From Geotoga petraea (GTDB lineage: Bacteria; Thermotogota; Thermotogae; Petrotogales; Petrotogaceae), in the NCBI RefSeq assembly GCF_900102615.1, contig NZ_FMYV01000004.1, positions 35,633-99,632 of the forward strand: a DNA stretch of 64,000 bases, in the 5' to 3' direction. The notes below the pieces were generated by a model. That model saw nothing but the letters and a program-made list of their open reading frames with translations. It was not told the DNA's origin and did no database searches. Made by a program: the position numbers and the translations under genes. Positions 8,173 to 18,188 of the stretch are shown in pieces. The first letter of the stretch is position 1. The number at the start of each line of letters is the position of its first letter.

Positions 8173-9996
8173 TTGTACGAGCCAGAACTGATTAGAAATA
8201 TATCTATTATAGCTCATATAGATCATGGAAAAACAACTTTAGTAGATAGAATACTTGAGATGACTCATTCAGTTGAAGACAGAAAAATGCAAGAACAATA
8301 TCTTGACATGATGGATTTAGAAAGAGAAAGAGGGATCACCATAAAATCTCAACCTGTTAAAATCTTCTTCGATTCTGAAGATGGAAATAGATATGAAATA
8401 AACATAATAGACACTCCCGGTCATGTGGATTTCACTTACGAAGTGTCTAGATCTTTGGCTGCATGTGAGGGAGCTGTTTTATTAGTTGATGCTTCTCAAG
8501 GTGTAGAAGCACAAACTGTAACCAATACTTATTTGGCTTTAGAAAACGAACTGGAAATAATTGGAGCTATAAACAAAATCGACTTACCAAGCGCCAACCC
8601 AGATGAAACTATTCTTGAAATAAATGATTTAGTTGGGATAGACACAGAAGATATAAACAAAATTTCTGCTAAAACAGGTGATGGTGTAAGAGAACTTTTA
8701 GAACAAATTGTTAAAAAAGTGCCTTCTCCAGCGTCCAAGGATCAGAAAGACAAAAAACTAAAAGCTCTAATATTCGACGCCAAATACGATAAGTACAAAG
8801 GTGTAATTATTTATGCGAGAGTTTTTTCTGGTACTGTAAAAAAAGGTGACAAAATAAAACTTATGAATACTAACGAGACATACGAAGTATCAGAAGTGGG
8901 AGAATTTCACCCTGAAATGATTGAATCAAAAGATTTATCTGCTGGTGAAGTTGGATATATTATTGCTGGAATTAAAGATATAGAGGAAGCAAAAGTAGGA
9001 GATACTATAACTTTAGCCAATAACCCTATTGAAGAAAAATTGCCTGGCTACAAGGAATCAAAGCCTATGGTTTACGCAGGACTTTACCCGGGATTACCTA
9101 AATATTATGAGGAATTGAGGAAAGCACTCGAAAAATTAAAACTAAATGACGCTTCTCTTGATTTTGTACCTGAGAATTCACCTGCTATGGGATTTGGATT
9201 TAGATGTGGTTTTTTAGGCCTTTTACACATGGATGTTATAAAAGAAAGGCTTCAGAGAGAGTTTGAAATCGCTGTGATACTTACTGCACCCAGTGTAGTT
9301 TATAAAGCAAAAATGAAAAATGGGGAAATGGTTGAAATTAATAACCCAGCTGAATTTCCAGAACAAGAGCAAATAGAAGAAGTTTTTGAACCATTTTCTA
9401 AGCTTGACATAATAACTCCTCCTGAATATATGGGGAATTTAGTTCAATTAGCTCAAGTAGAAAAGAGGGGGGAATTTTTATCTGTTTCTAATGCTGGTAA
9501 AGATAGAATTGTTCTTCATTTTGAAATACCAATTGCTGAATTAATATTTGATTTTTTTGATAAAATGAAAGCTATGTCAAGGGGATATGCATCTATGGAT
9601 TATGAATTTACCGAATACAAGAAATCTGATCTTAAAAAAGTCCAAATACTTGTTAATAAAGAACCCATTGATGCTTTATCTTTTATAGATCATGAATCTA
9701 AAGTGTATGAAACATCAAGAAAAATTGTAGATAAACTTAAAGATTTAATTCCAAAACATCAATTTGAACTGCCTATTCAAGCGTACTCGGATGGAAAAAT
9801 TATTGCAAGGTCCACTATAAAGGCTTTTAGAAAAGATGTTCTTTCTAAATGTTATGGTGGGGACATAACGAGAAAGATGAAATTAATTGAAAAACAAAAA
9901 GAGGGCAAAAAAAGAATGCGTGAAATTGGTAGTGTTAACATCCCTCAAGATGCTTTTCTTGCACTACTCAAGATTAATGAAGAAGATAACAATTAA
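8173..9996 (+). CDS. lepA: Elongation factor 4 (LepA) translational GTPase
   Basis: This ribosome-associated GTPase acts on stalled or mispositioned ribosomes and initiation complexes. G1 is AHIDHGKT (residues 14-21), G3 is DTPGH (80-84) and G4 is NKID (134-137). EF-G-like domains and the LepA C-terminal domain follow, with PIQAYSDGKIIARSTIKAFR and the usual lysine-rich end. I choose TTG at 8173 because GGAGGTG (8160-8166) lies 6 nt upstream and the product then starts MYEPELIRN like other LepA proteins. The GTG at 8158 is part of the SD region. A TATAAT at 8130-8135 may be its promoter. Confidence 0.96.
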   Translation: MYEPELIRNISIIAHIDHGKTTLVDRILEMTHSVEDRKMQEQYLDMMDLERERGITIKSQPVKIFFDSEDGNRYEINIIDTPGHVDFTYEVSRSLAACEGAVLLVDASQGVEAQTVTNTYLALENELEIIGAINKIDLPSANPDETILEINDLVGIDTEDINKISAKTGDGVRELLEQIVKKVPSPASKDQKDKKLKALIFDAKYDKYKGVIIYARVFSGTVKKGDKIKLMNTNETYEVSEVGEFHPEMIESKDLSAGEVGYIIAGIKDIEEAKVGDTITLANNPIEEKLPGYKESKPMVYAGLYPGLPKYYEELRKALEKLKLNDASLDFVPENSPAMGFGFRCGFLGLLHMDVIKERLQREFEIAVILTAPSVVYKAKMKNGEMVEINNPAEFPEQEQIEEVFEPFSKLDIITPPEYMGNLVQLAQVEKRGEFLSVSNAGKDRIVLHFEIPIAELIFDFFDKMKAMSRGYASMDYEFTEYKKSDLKKVQILVNKEPIDALSFIDHESKVYETSRKIVDKLKDLIPKHQFELPIQAYSDGKIIARSTIKAFRKDVLSKCYGGDITRKMKLIEKQKEGKKRMREIGSVNIPQDAFLALLKINEEDNN

Positions 9997-10032
9997 TTGC
10001 CAGTAGTTACTATTAATTTGTAATTTATATAT

Positions 10033-10061
10033 TTGTAAAACTATAATATTTAATGTATAAT
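10033..10061 (+). promoter_or_regulatory. Promoter of the small membrane-protein gene
   Basis: TTGTAA (10033-10038), a 17-bp spacer and TATAAT (10056-10061) lie just downstream of lepA. The minus-10 overlaps the ATG at 10053, so that ATG cannot be the start. Confidence 0.75.
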
Positions 10062-10100
10062 AGAGACAAATTGATATCATTTTGCATGGGGGTGTATCCT

Positions 10101-10439
10101 TTGTCAAATAGTTCTAAAGGACAAAAAATGTCCAAAATGCAGCTTTACAACATCATCCTGTGGATAGTTGGTTTAGCCGCAACCTTTTTGTTTACTTTAT
10201 GGGTAGACTTACCTATTGTTTTATTTGCAATTGCAATAGTTGCAGTTATATCAAGGCAATGGTTTCTTGGAATGGCTATGTCCATCATTAGAGGAACTGG
10301 TGTTTTTGGTTTAGCAGAAGGTGGAATTGAAATGTTGTGGATCACTTTATTTTTGCTATTTCTTTTCATGTTTGGAATTTACAGATTTTTCTTTGATACT
10401 GATAAATTCTTGAAAAAGAGAAAACTAAGAAAATCTTAA
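10101..10439 (+). CDS. Small membrane protein of unknown function
   Basis: The 112-residue product is mostly hydrophobic. It has two or three membrane segments (roughly residues 14-35, 38-55 and 75-100) and a basic C-terminal tail (FLKKRKLRKS). The start is TTG at 10101, which has a GGGGGTG SD and lies 40 nt downstream of a good promoter. I recognise no family. It is a single-gene unit ended by a strong terminator. Confidence 0.7.
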   Translation: MSNSSKGQKMSKMQLYNIILWIVGLAATFLFTLWVDLPIVLFAIAIVAVISRQWFLGMAMSIIRGTGVFGLAEGGIEMLWITLFLLFLFMFGIYRFFFDTDKFLKKRKLRKS

Positions 10440-10441
10440 AA

Positions 10442-10470
10442 AATCAGGAGCTACGCTCCTGATTTTTTTT
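10442..10470. terminator. Bidirectional intrinsic terminator
   Basis: A perfect 10-bp stem (10442-10451 with 10455-10464) with a TAC loop has T runs on both strands. It ends both the small membrane-protein gene and the convergent uvrB. Confidence 0.92.
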
Positions 10471-12439
10471 ATACTTTCAAATTGTGTTGGTTTTTTATTT
10501 TCTGCATCTCATCTCTATAATTAGCAGCATCTTCATACCTCAATTCTGAAGCAGCCTTGTACATTTCTTCCTCTAAGAAATAATAATAATCTTCTGGTTT
10601 CATTCCTTCACCAACGGCAAAAACATAATCTTCTTCATCCATCTCAGATTTAAATGGTGCAAAAACATCGTCTGGTAATTTTTTTATTATTGTTTTTGGT
10701 GTTATGTTATTATCTTTGTTGAATTGCATTTGTATTTCTCTTCTTCTATTAGTTTCCTCGATAGATTTTTTCATAGCTTCTGTGACTCTATCAGCAAATA
10801 AAATTACTTTTCCATTTACATTTCTTGCAGCTCTACCAATTGTTTGGATCAATGTAGTTTCTGACCTTAAAAAGCCCTCTCTATCGGCATCCATTATGGC
10901 GATTAAAGATACCTCTGGTATGTCTAACCCTTCTCTAAGGAGGTTAATACCTACTACAACATCTATTTCACCATTTCTAAGTTTTTTAACAACTTCTGAC
11001 CTTTCTATTGTATCCAATTCAGAGTGTAGGTATTGAGATTTTATACCCATCAAATTTAAATGATCAGATAGCATCTCTGCATCTTTCTTTGTTAATACAA
11101 CAGCAAGAGCCCTTTCCCCCCTTTTCACAACCGTATTAAGTTCAGAAACAAATTCATCTATTTGACCCTCAGTTTTTCTAACGACAACTTCGGGATCTAT
11201 AAGACCTGTTGGTCTAATTATTTGTTCAACTACTTGATCAGATACCTCCATTTCAAAATTACCTGGGGTAGCCGATACAAAAATAGTTTGCTTTATTTTT
11301 TCAAGAAATTCATCAAATCTCAATGGCCTATTATCTAAAGCGGACGGAAGCCTAAACCCAAAATCAACCAAATTCTTCTTTCTGGCATAATCTCCCTTGA
11401 ACATACCGCCTATTTGTGGGACAGCTATATGCGATTCGTCTATAAATGTTATGAAATCATCTTCAAAATAGTCCAAAAGAGACCAGGGGGAATCTCCAGG
11501 TTTTCTATCATCAAAATATCTGGAATAATTTTCTATACCTTTACAATACCCCATAGTTTCAAGAAATTCCATATCTTGTCTTGTTCTTTGTTCTATTCTT
11601 TGTGCTTCCAATAATTTACCCCGTGATTTGAAAAATTCTATCTGTCTCTGTAAATCTTCTTCAATATTAGACATGGCATTTTGTATTTTCTCTTCAGAAG
11701 TCACAAATTCTTTTGCTGGATAAATCGTTATTTTATCAAACTCTTCAATTGGCGTCCTGTTATACAAATCAAATGATTCTATTGACTCTACTTCATCATC
11801 AAAAAACAAAACTCTTATACCAAAGTCTTCATATGGAGGGTATATTTCAAGCACTTCTCCCTTCCATCTAAACGTACCTCCTGAAAAATCGTCTTCTTTC
11901 CTGGTATAAAGCATTTTACCAAGTTTTTCAAGTATTTGTCTTCTTGGATACCTTTTCCCAGCTCTCAAATACAAGTTTATTCTTTGAAAATCTCTTGGAT
12001 TCCCAGAAGCGTAAATAGCAGAAACGGAAGAAACAACAATAACGTCTCTTCTGGTTAAAATAGATTTTAAGGTTGACAATCTCATTTTTACCAAAACATC
12101 GTTTATGTCCGCATTTTTTTCTATGTATATGTCTCTGGTTGGTACATACGCCTCGGGTTGATAATAATCATAATAAGATATAAAAAATTCTACTCTATTA
12201 TCGGGGAAAAATTCCTTAAATTCATAGTAAAGCTGTACAGCCAGAATTTTATTAGGCGACATGATAAGAGCTGGTCTGCCTGTTTTAGCTATGATATTAG
12301 CCATTGTATAAGTTTTACCAGAACCAGTAACACCCAACAAAGTTTGAAATCTATCGTTATTATCAATACCTTTTACCAAGTCTTCTATAGCTTTAGGCTG
12401 ATCACCTTGTGGCTCGTATTCAGATTTTAATTGATACAT
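10469..12439 (-). CDS. uvrB: Excinuclease ABC subunit B
   Basis: UvrB is the damage-verifying helicase of nucleotide excision repair, loaded by UvrA and cut-activated with UvrC. Walker A is GVTGSGKT (36-43). The beta-hairpin region is [12 protein letters not shown] (89-100). A DESH Walker B and helicase motif VI (QTIGRAARN) follow. A UVR domain ends the 656-residue protein (about 620-655). The ATG lies 4 nt after the HAD gene's stop, and the SD GAGGTGATTTT overlaps that stop, so the two are translationally coupled. Confidence 0.97.
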   Translation of the reverse strand: MYQLKSEYEPQGDQPKAIEDLVKGIDNNDRFQTLLGVTGSGKTYTMANIIAKTGRPALIMSPNKILAVQLYYEFKEFFPDNRVEFFISYYDYYQPEAYVPTRDIYIEKNADINDVLVKMRLSTLKSILTRRDVIVVSSVSAIYASGNPRDFQRINLYLRAGKRYPRRQILEKLGKMLYTRKEDDFSGGTFRWKGEVLEIYPPYEDFGIRVLFFDDEVESIESFDLYNRTPIEEFDKITIYPAKEFVTSEEKIQNAMSNIEEDLQRQIEFFKSRGKLLEAQRIEQRTRQDMEFLETMGYCKGIENYSRYFDDRKPGDSPWSLLDYFEDDFITFIDESHIAVPQIGGMFKGDYARKKNLVDFGFRLPSALDNRPLRFDEFLEKIKQTIFVSATPGNFEMEVSDQVVEQIIRPTGLIDPEVVVRKTEGQIDEFVSELNTVVKRGERALAVVLTKKDAEMLSDHLNLMGIKSQYLHSELDTIERSEVVKKLRNGEIDVVVGINLLREGLDIPEVSLIAIMDADREGFLRSETTLIQTIGRAARNVNGKVILFADRVTEAMKKSIEETNRRREIQMQFNKDNNITPKTIIKKLPDDVFAPFKSEMDEEDYVFAVGEGMKPEDYYYFLEEEMYKAASELRYEDAANYRDEMQKIKNQHNLKV

Positions 12440-12443
12440 AAAA

Positions 12444-13103
12444 TCACCTCAAATGATCTTCTATTTGCTTTAAATTGGTTATCTTTTCAACATTTTCTAA
12501 TTTGTATTTGTCACTTCTATCTATTAACAAAGCTTTCATCCCAAAATTTTTAGCCCCATAATAATCTGCTTCAACGTTATCTCCTATAAAGATAGCTTCA
12601 TCTTTATTAACCTCTAAATTGTCCAAAGAGCTTTCAAAAATTTTTTTATGAGGTTTGTACACTTTTGAATCTTCTGAAATGATCAAATCATCATAGTATA
12701 TATCATTTTTTTGCAAAACTTTTTTAACAAAATAAATATCTGCATTGGTTATAATGCCTATTTTATATTTTTGATCCCTTAATTTTTCAATTATATCTGC
12801 ATCATCATATTTTTTCAATCTTCCAAAGGTTTCGTACATCAGATCAACATAATAATCTGAATTTTCTGTTAATCCATACAAAACTTTTAATTTGTTAAAC
12901 AAAATCCTATAATAATATCTCTCTGGTTTAAACTCTTTTTCGTGGTGCCCATCGAACACCTTTTCATATAAATTATACATTGTTCCTTCAATTTCATCAA
13001 AATCTATATTTGTTTCTATTGACAATTCATATGTTATTGGCTTAAAAAGATTATCTGCATCAACAAGAGTTCCAAACAAATCGAATATAACAGCTTTTAT
13101 CAT
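12444..13103 (-). CDS. HAD-superfamily hydrolase (YjjG/haloacid-dehalogenase-like)
   Basis: The 219-residue cytoplasmic phosphatase-like protein has motif I DLFGTLVD (nucleophile Asp8, with the +2 position Phe as in dehalogenase-like members). Motif II is ITNAD, the motif III lysine lies in VYKPHKKIF, and motif IV is [18 protein letters not shown] helical cap lies between motifs I and II. It is the first gene of a unit with uvrB, coupled across a 4-nt gap. The substrate is unknown; nucleotide or sugar phosphates are typical. Weak TTGTTA/TATACT hexamers (13144-13149, 13121-13126) may drive it. Confidence 0.88.
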   Translation of the reverse strand: MIKAVIFDLFGTLVDADNLFKPITYELSIETNIDFDEIEGTMYNLYEKVFDGHHEKEFKPERYYYRILFNKLKVLYGLTENSDYYVDLMYETFGRLKKYDDADIIEKLRDQKYKIGIITNADIYFVKKVLQKNDIYYDDLIISEDSKVYKPHKKIFESSLDNLEVNKDEAIFIGDNVEADYYGAKNFGMKALLIDRSDKYKLENVEKITNLKQIEDHLR

Positions 13104-13144
13104 AATTTCAACTCCCAGTCAGTATAATTTTATATAACTATTAT

Positions 13145-13182
13145 AACAAAAACCGAGAATAGAAATAAATCTATTCTCGGCC
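13145..13182 (-). terminator. Intrinsic terminator of the CsgG/FlgT-like gene
   Basis: A perfect 10-bp stem (13171-13180 with 13153-13162) and 8-nt loop are followed on the minus strand by a T run. It lies 17 nt after the stop codon. Confidence 0.9.
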
Positions 13183-13196
13183 ATTTTTATAATTAA

Positions 13197-14420
13197 TTAA
13201 AACATAAATTCTGTGCCAATATTTATCTTCAAACCATTTTCAGGCGAAAGAGGAGTTACATTTGTTTCATTTTTTATAGGAAAATCAAATATGTAAGTTG
13301 TTTCTGCAAAGAAACCAATATTCTTAGTCAATTTGTACTCCATCATTGCACCTGGTGAAAGATAAAAAGAATTGAATATTTGAGTTGGATAATTTGATTT
13401 GAATGATGTTTTCACTCCTAAATCAATATTTGGAGTAACACTCATATTGTTGGCATAAATCATATATCCCAATTCAATGCCTGTAAAAGTATCTAACTGG
13501 TCACTTGCAATATCAAAGTTAAAATCAAAAGCAAAGTAAAATCCTTCATAGTTATCCATACCAAATTTAAAACCTAAGCCACTTTCACTTGAGTTGAAAT
13601 TTGTGTAGTAAATATTGACTCTGCCTCTAAACGGGTTCATATATGGATTTTCTAAAACATAGCTAGCGTTAGAAACTCTGAACCTTGTTGGATATTCAGC
13701 AATTCTCAAAATAGCTGTTTCTTCTCTAACCTCTTTTACATACAACTTACCATCTAAAATAGTCCTTCTTTCATTGCCCATATTAACACTACTTGCAAAT
13801 TGAAAAACCATACCTTCATAAATTCCTGCGTTTCTTCCTCGATCAATCTTCACAAAATCATCTATTATATCAGATATAATATTGGCCTTTATTTTAAACA
13901 ATGCGTTCAATTTTGTAACTATATTAGAAGAAACACTTGAAATCGCGTAATCTCTTGCTTCTCTGTTAGCAGAAAAACTTGATTTAAATCCATCTATATA
14001 AGAAGTTCCTCTTCCCATAAATCTTTGATTTTCTTCTACTTCTGCAGTATTTATGTCTATGAGTTTATAATTTACCCATATATTATACTCCCAATAATAC
14101 TGTTCTATATCCTTATTATATTTTTTCTCTTCAAAAGTATCATAAATTTCAACGAATATTAAGGCATCTGCATCTATACCTTTTAGAGCTTTTGTGTTGT
14201 TGCCTCTTATTTTTTCAATTACATCCCTATATAAAAAGTCGTTAGAAGTAACAACTCTGTATTTACCTTGAGAATTCAATCTTGAGGCAATACTTTCTCT
14301 CAAAACTGTAGCATCATTTGCGTTACCTGTTGTATAAACGACAAGTGTTTTCCTTATATCTTCTGAAAATCCAAATAAAGATAATAACAAAATCAATAAT
14401 ATAATAAAATATTTTCTCAT
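13197..14420 (-). CDS. Exported envelope protein, CsgG/FlgT-like N-terminus with barrel-like C-terminus
   Basis: The 407-residue protein starts with a signal peptide (residues 1-19). Residues about 22-180 look like the alpha/beta fold of CsgG/FlgT-type periplasmic proteins (TLVVYTTGNANDATVLRESI). Residues about 190-250 contain a small beta module (KIDRGRNAGIYEGMVFQF). The last 150 residues alternate aromatic and polar positions and end in GTEFMF, like an outer-membrane barrel. The family assignment is inference from pattern. It forms a single-gene unit with its own terminator. Confidence 0.6.
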   Translation of the reverse strand: MRKYFIILLILLLSLFGFSEDIRKTLVVYTTGNANDATVLRESIASRLNSQGKYRVVTSNDFLYRDVIEKIRGNNTKALKGIDADALIFVEIYDTFEEKKYNKDIEQYYWEYNIWVNYKLIDINTAEVEENQRFMGRGTSYIDGFKSSFSANREARDYAISSVSSNIVTKLNALFKIKANIISDIIDDFVKIDRGRNAGIYEGMVFQFASSVNMGNERRTILDGKLYVKEVREETAILRIAEYPTRFRVSNASYVLENPYMNPFRGRVNIYYTNFNSSESGLGFKFGMDNYEGFYFAFDFNFDIASDQLDTFTGIELGYMIYANNMSVTPNIDLGVKTSFKSNYPTQIFNSFYLSPGAMMEYKLTKNIGFFAETTYIFDFPIKNETNVTPLSPENGLKINIGTEFMF

Positions 14421-14527
14421 TTTAGTACACCTCCTCTTATCAATTCAATTATATAACCATTTAAAAAATGATTCAATTATAAAACGATTAAACGACAATC
14501 ACAAGAATAACTTGTCAACATAGATAA

Positions 14528-15688
14528 TCAAAAAATTGTATAAACAAAATGAGAAAACATTGCTGCTAACAAACCAGCTATTGTATGAGATAAAATAGCT
14601 TTACTGGCTAATTTTCTCGATGCAAGTGCATCCATCATAGCAACATGAGTAGATAAGTATCCACTCCAAGTCAACCCAATTGAGGTAAAAACAGCAACTT
14701 CGTTACCTGTTAAAATTCCTTCCTTAATAAAAGATGGTATCAACGCTAAAGCTGCACCAGTTGACCCCAAGGAAGTCAAAGGAAAAGCAATTAATTTAGG
14801 AGATTCAAACCCAAAAAGAAATTCCAATACTGGAGATATTTTACTAGCTAACCAAGGTAAAAAAGGTACGCCTTCATAGGCTAGCCCCTGATAACCAGTA
14901 GCAATATCTTTTGGCCCATAAGTTATTATCATTACAAAAGTAGAAATGATAAGAACTCCAGGAATAATATCTAAGCCAAGTTGAACTCCGCCTTTTCCAC
15001 CTTCTAAAAGAGCGTCTAAAACTCTTGATCCCGCAGTACCCTCGCGAACTTTTCTCCAGGTTACAGTTTCTTCGCTTTCATTTTCTACATCCCCATACTC
15101 TCTTTTGGTAAAAATAGAAAACATTCTAACACTTATAATACTACCGACTACAGCACCAAGCAACCCAATAAAAACTGGTTTCACAAGATTTTCTCCCATT
15201 TCACCTGACTGGGCAATCATATATGTGGATACTATAAGCCCCATACCAAATGAAGTCCCCAAATTACACAGTAATGGAATTTGCCATTTTTTAAAAAACT
15301 TTATAAACTCCCTATCTTTTGTAAGAGTTAAAATAGCTGGATTATCTGATAAAAAAGTAGTTAAAATTCCAATAGAAGCAGCCCCTGGTAGATGATATAA
15401 AGGTTTCATTAAATATTTCAGCAATCTATTTATAAGATTAACAACACCAAACTCAGACAGAAGTGCCCCTAAAGCACCTGTTAACACAGCAACAGCCATT
15501 ATAAAAAACACTGTATTAAGCAATAGGTCATGTGCTGTTGCCATAAGGGTTTTAAAAAGATTTGCCGGTCCCATATATAAAGAAAGAGGGACAAAAACGC
15601 CTGCTAAAATTATTAGAAAAACAAAAGGTTCTGATTCAAGTTTTATATTTCTTCTTTTTACCTTTCTTGCTGGAATCTTTGTTTCCAT
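14528..15688 (-). CDS. Nucleoside-recognition (Gate) domain membrane protein
   Basis: The 386-residue inner-membrane protein has about nine hydrophobic helices. It contains Gate-domain-like segments (LLNTVFFIMAVAVLTGALG and, in the second half, GVQLGLDIIPGVLIISTFV) and a conserved-looking SLGSTGAALALIPSF stretch. Related proteins include spore maturation proteins A/B and nucleoside transporters, but the substrate here cannot be told. The ATG has a GAAGGTG SD. It lies between two terminators, so it is probably its own unit. Confidence 0.75.
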   Translation of the reverse strand: METKIPARKVKRRNIKLESEPFVFLIILAGVFVPLSLYMGPANLFKTLMATAHDLLLNTVFFIMAVAVLTGALGALLSEFGVVNLINRLLKYLMKPLYHLPGAASIGILTTFLSDNPAILTLTKDREFIKFFKKWQIPLLCNLGTSFGMGLIVSTYMIAQSGEMGENLVKPVFIGLLGAVVGSIISVRMFSIFTKREYGDVENESEETVTWRKVREGTAGSRVLDALLEGGKGGVQLGLDIIPGVLIISTFVMIITYGPKDIATGYQGLAYEGVPFLPWLASKISPVLEFLFGFESPKLIAFPLTSLGSTGAALALIPSFIKEGILTGNEVAVFTSIGLTWSGYLSTHVAMMDALASRKLASKAILSHTIAGLLAAMFSHFVYTIF

Positions 15689-15834
15689 ATTTTCACCTTC
15701 ACTATGAAAATTTTTTCAGTCAAAACAAAAATACTAGATTTTATACAAAATTCAAAACGCTAAAATCCCTTATTTTTAAGGATAATAGATAATTACCTCA
15801 AAAATTCTTAACTTATATTGTTTTTTTACATACA

Positions 15835-15862
15835 TAAAAAAAGATAGGACTTATCCTATCTT
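15835..15862 (-). terminator. Intrinsic terminator after the ECF ATPase pair
   Basis: A 9-bp stem (15854-15862 with 15841-15849) and 4-nt loop are followed on the minus strand by seven T. It begins at the stop codon of the second ATPase. Confidence 0.88.
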
Positions 15863-16667
15863 ATATTGAAGCTATCTTATTTGCAAGGTCTATCTCATTT
15901 TTCAACAATGCTTTTCTGTACAATTCCAACTTTTTATCCAAAATAATTCCCGCATTTTCTAATTCTTCGATGTTTAATGATATAAAATCATCAAACTCAC
16001 CTTTAAAAGCAATGTCTCCTCCTTTTAGCATTAACACTTTCGGCTTTAATTCAACAAATTCATTAATCCAGTGAGTAGCCAAAATCAAAGTTTTACCTCT
16101 ATTTTTTAACTCTTTAACCATTTTAAAAACAGATTTTCTTGTTTTATAATCAAGGCCAACTGTTGGCTCATCAAAGATTATAAAATCAGGATCGTAAGAA
16201 AGGACTGATATTATGGCCACTTTTCTCATCTCTCCGCCAGAAAGATTAAAAGGACTTCTTTCCAAATAGTTGTGTGGTAAAGACAGTATATCCATATACT
16301 CTTTCGTTTTTTCTAAATTATATTCAACGTTAAAATTCTTAGGAGCATATTCAAACTCCTCGTTAACCGTAGGTAAGAAAAATTGTGTCTCAGGATATTG
16401 AAAAATGATACCTATCTTTTTTCTGATTTCTCTAATATCTTTCTTTTTGTCTTTAATAGACACATCGTCTATGTAAATATCTCCCTCTTCTGGAAATATC
16501 AAACCATTAAAAGTATTTATAAGTGTACTTTTCCCAGAACCTGTATGACCAATGAATAACCATAACTCTCCATTTTGGATTTCTAATTCAATATTTTTCA
16601 AAGCTTGTTTTTGAAAAGGAGTGTTTTTTGCATAAGTAAATGAAACATTATCTACTTTAATCCCCAA
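15861..16667 (-). CDS. ecfA2: Energy-coupling-factor transporter ATPase, EcfA2-like
   Basis: The 268-residue ABC ATPase has Walker A GHTGSGKST, Q-loop FQYPETQFF, signature LSGGEMRK, Walker B FIIFDEP and the D-loop GLDYKTR. The order and the FxYPExQ Q-loop fit the second CbiO/EcfA subunit of an ECF vitamin or metal importer. The start is TTG (16665-16667), overlapping the first ATPase by 11 bp with only a weak SD (GTGAAG), so translation is probably coupled. The transmembrane EcfT is not in the window. Confidence 0.88.
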   Translation of the reverse strand: MGIKVDNVSFTYAKNTPFQKQALKNIELEIQNGELWLFIGHTGSGKSTLINTFNGLIFPEEGDIYIDDVSIKDKKKDIREIRKKIGIIFQYPETQFFLPTVNEEFEYAPKNFNVEYNLEKTKEYMDILSLPHNYLERSPFNLSGGEMRKVAIISVLSYDPDFIIFDEPTVGLDYKTRKSVFKMVKELKNRGKTLILATHWINEFVELKPKVLMLKGGDIAFKGEFDDFISLNIEELENAGIILDKKLELYRKALLKNEIDLANKIASI

Positions 16668-17409
16668 GGTACTTCACCAACTCATCGTAGTTTTTATTTA
16701 TCTTTTTCTTTATTTCAAATTCTATGGGATATTCTATATTAAAATCATGATTTTTGTAAAATTCATCTCTTTTTCCATCGAAGTGAACTTTACCGTCTTT
16801 TAAAGCAACTATTCTTGAAACTTCTTCTAAATCAGCAGAATGATGAGAAGCAATAATAATAGTTTTACCAAGGTTCACCAATCTTTTTATAACCTTGTAA
16901 ACTTCTCTTCTTCCCACAGGGTCCAACATAGTAGTTGGCTCATCCATGAGAATAACTTCTGGATCCATTGCAACTATTGAAGCAATTGCAAGTCTCTGTT
17001 TTTGACCACCAGAAAGAGAATTAGGATCAGACTTTTCAAGGCCTTTAAGCCCTACAACTTCCAAAGCCCATTTTATCCTTCTAAGCATTTCTTCTCTTTC
17101 AGTGCCAATATTCTCAAGTCCAAAAGCAACGTCTTCTTCGACTGTAACTCCAACTATTTGATTCTCTGGATTTTGGAAAATATAACCAACTTTAATTTTA
17201 GTGTCTTCATTTAAACTTTCTTCTTTGAATACAACTTCACCATCATATTCGGTAAAAATACCGCTCATGATTTTCATCAAAGTTGACTTACCACTCCCGT
17301 TGTCTCCAACAAGACCTGTAAATTCACCTTTTTCAAATTCTATATTAATATCCTTGAGAATTTTGTTTTCTCCATATGAAAAGCCCATATTTTTACATCC
17401 AAAAAACAT
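16657..17409 (-). CDS. ecfA1: Energy-coupling-factor transporter ATPase, EcfA1-like
   Basis: The 250-residue ABC ATPase has Walker A GDNGSGKST, the ECF-type Q-loop FQNPENQIVGVTVEEDVAFG, signature LSGGQKQR and Walker B VILMDEP. It pairs with the following EcfA2-like subunit to energise an ECF transporter through an EcfT scaffold encoded elsewhere. The ATG begins 1 nt after the methyltransferase stop codon, with its SD (AAGGAAG) inside that gene. Confidence 0.9.
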   Translation of the reverse strand: MFFGCKNMGFSYGENKILKDINIEFEKGEFTGLVGDNGSGKSTLMKIMSGIFTEYDGEVVFKEESLNEDTKIKVGYIFQNPENQIVGVTVEEDVAFGLENIGTEREEMLRRIKWALEVVGLKGLEKSDPNSLSGGQKQRLAIASIVAMDPEVILMDEPTTMLDPVGRREVYKVIKRLVNLGKTIIIASHHSADLEEVSRIVALKDGKVHFDGKRDEFYKNHDFNIEYPIEFEIKKKINKNYDELVKYLGD

Positions 17410-17410
17410 A

Positions 17411-18169
17411 TTAATCTTCCTTTACTGATTTATATAGCCTTACTCCACCATCTTTTGCAATAACTTTTGAGTTACCAAATATTTCTTTCATATATTCCAT
17501 AATTCTTTTTCCACCTTTATTGTGAAAGGCCACTAATTGTAAAGTTCCATTTTCGTTTAAATGGTCTTTAGATTGTTCTACCAATTTCATCCATACTTCT
17601 TTCCCTGCAACAATAGGAGGGTTGGAAACAATCATATCGAATTTTTCTTCTTCCCATGGTTCAAACAAATAGCCGTGTCTAATTTCTATATCTGCATTAT
17701 TATCTTTTGCATTCTTCCCGGCATAATCAACAGCTCTTTTATTAATATCACTCATAAATACTTCGGTAGTGGGGAACTCTTTTTTTATGGTTATTCCTAT
17801 TACTCCATAGCCACAACCTATATCCAAAATCCTTCTACCGTCCATTTCCATATTCTCAATAAGAGCTATAGTTGCTCTATCAACTCTCTTTTTACCATAA
17901 ACACCTGAAGGAGCTTCAAAAGTATATTCATGATCATTTTTTAATTTTAAGTTCAATATTTTTGTTGTCAGTTCTGATGTTGGATTTTTTGTATAATAGT
18001 GTTCAAATTTATCTGGTTTTTGTGTTTTCTTTTTTTCTTTGTTTTTTTTCAAAGCTTTTTTATCCACTAAATCTAAAACTTCGTCAACATCTAAATGTGC
18101 TAAGTCTTCAGGTCCTAAAATTTGAACATCTTCTCTCTTTTGTTTTTTATCTTTTCTGTTTTTACTCAA
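17411..18169 (-). CDS. RsmC-like class I SAM methyltransferase with lysine-rich N-terminus
   Basis: The 252-residue protein ends in an MTS-type methyltransferase domain. Its SAM motif I is ILDIGCGYGVIGI and its catalytic-type motif is SNPPI, as in RsmC (16S rRNA m2G1207) and related guanine-N2 enzymes. The first 60 residues are an unusual highly charged extension (many Lys). Translation starts at TTG (18167-18169) after an AAGGAGG SD. It leads the ecfA1-ecfA2 pair with almost no gap. The exact rRNA target is inference. Confidence 0.82.
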   Translation of the reverse strand: MSKNRKDKKQKREDVQILGPEDLAHLDVDEVLDLVDKKALKKNKEKKKTQKPDKFEHYYTKNPTSELTTKILNLKLKNDHEYTFEAPSGVYGKKRVDRATIALIENMEMDGRRILDIGCGYGVIGITIKKEFPTTEVFMSDINKRAVDYAGKNAKDNNADIEIRHGYLFEPWEEEKFDMIVSNPPIVAGKEVWMKLVEQSKDHLNENGTLQLVAFHNKGGKRIMEYMKEIFGNSKVIAKDGGVRLYKSVKED

Positions 18170-18188
18170 AGATATTCCTCCTTATTTC

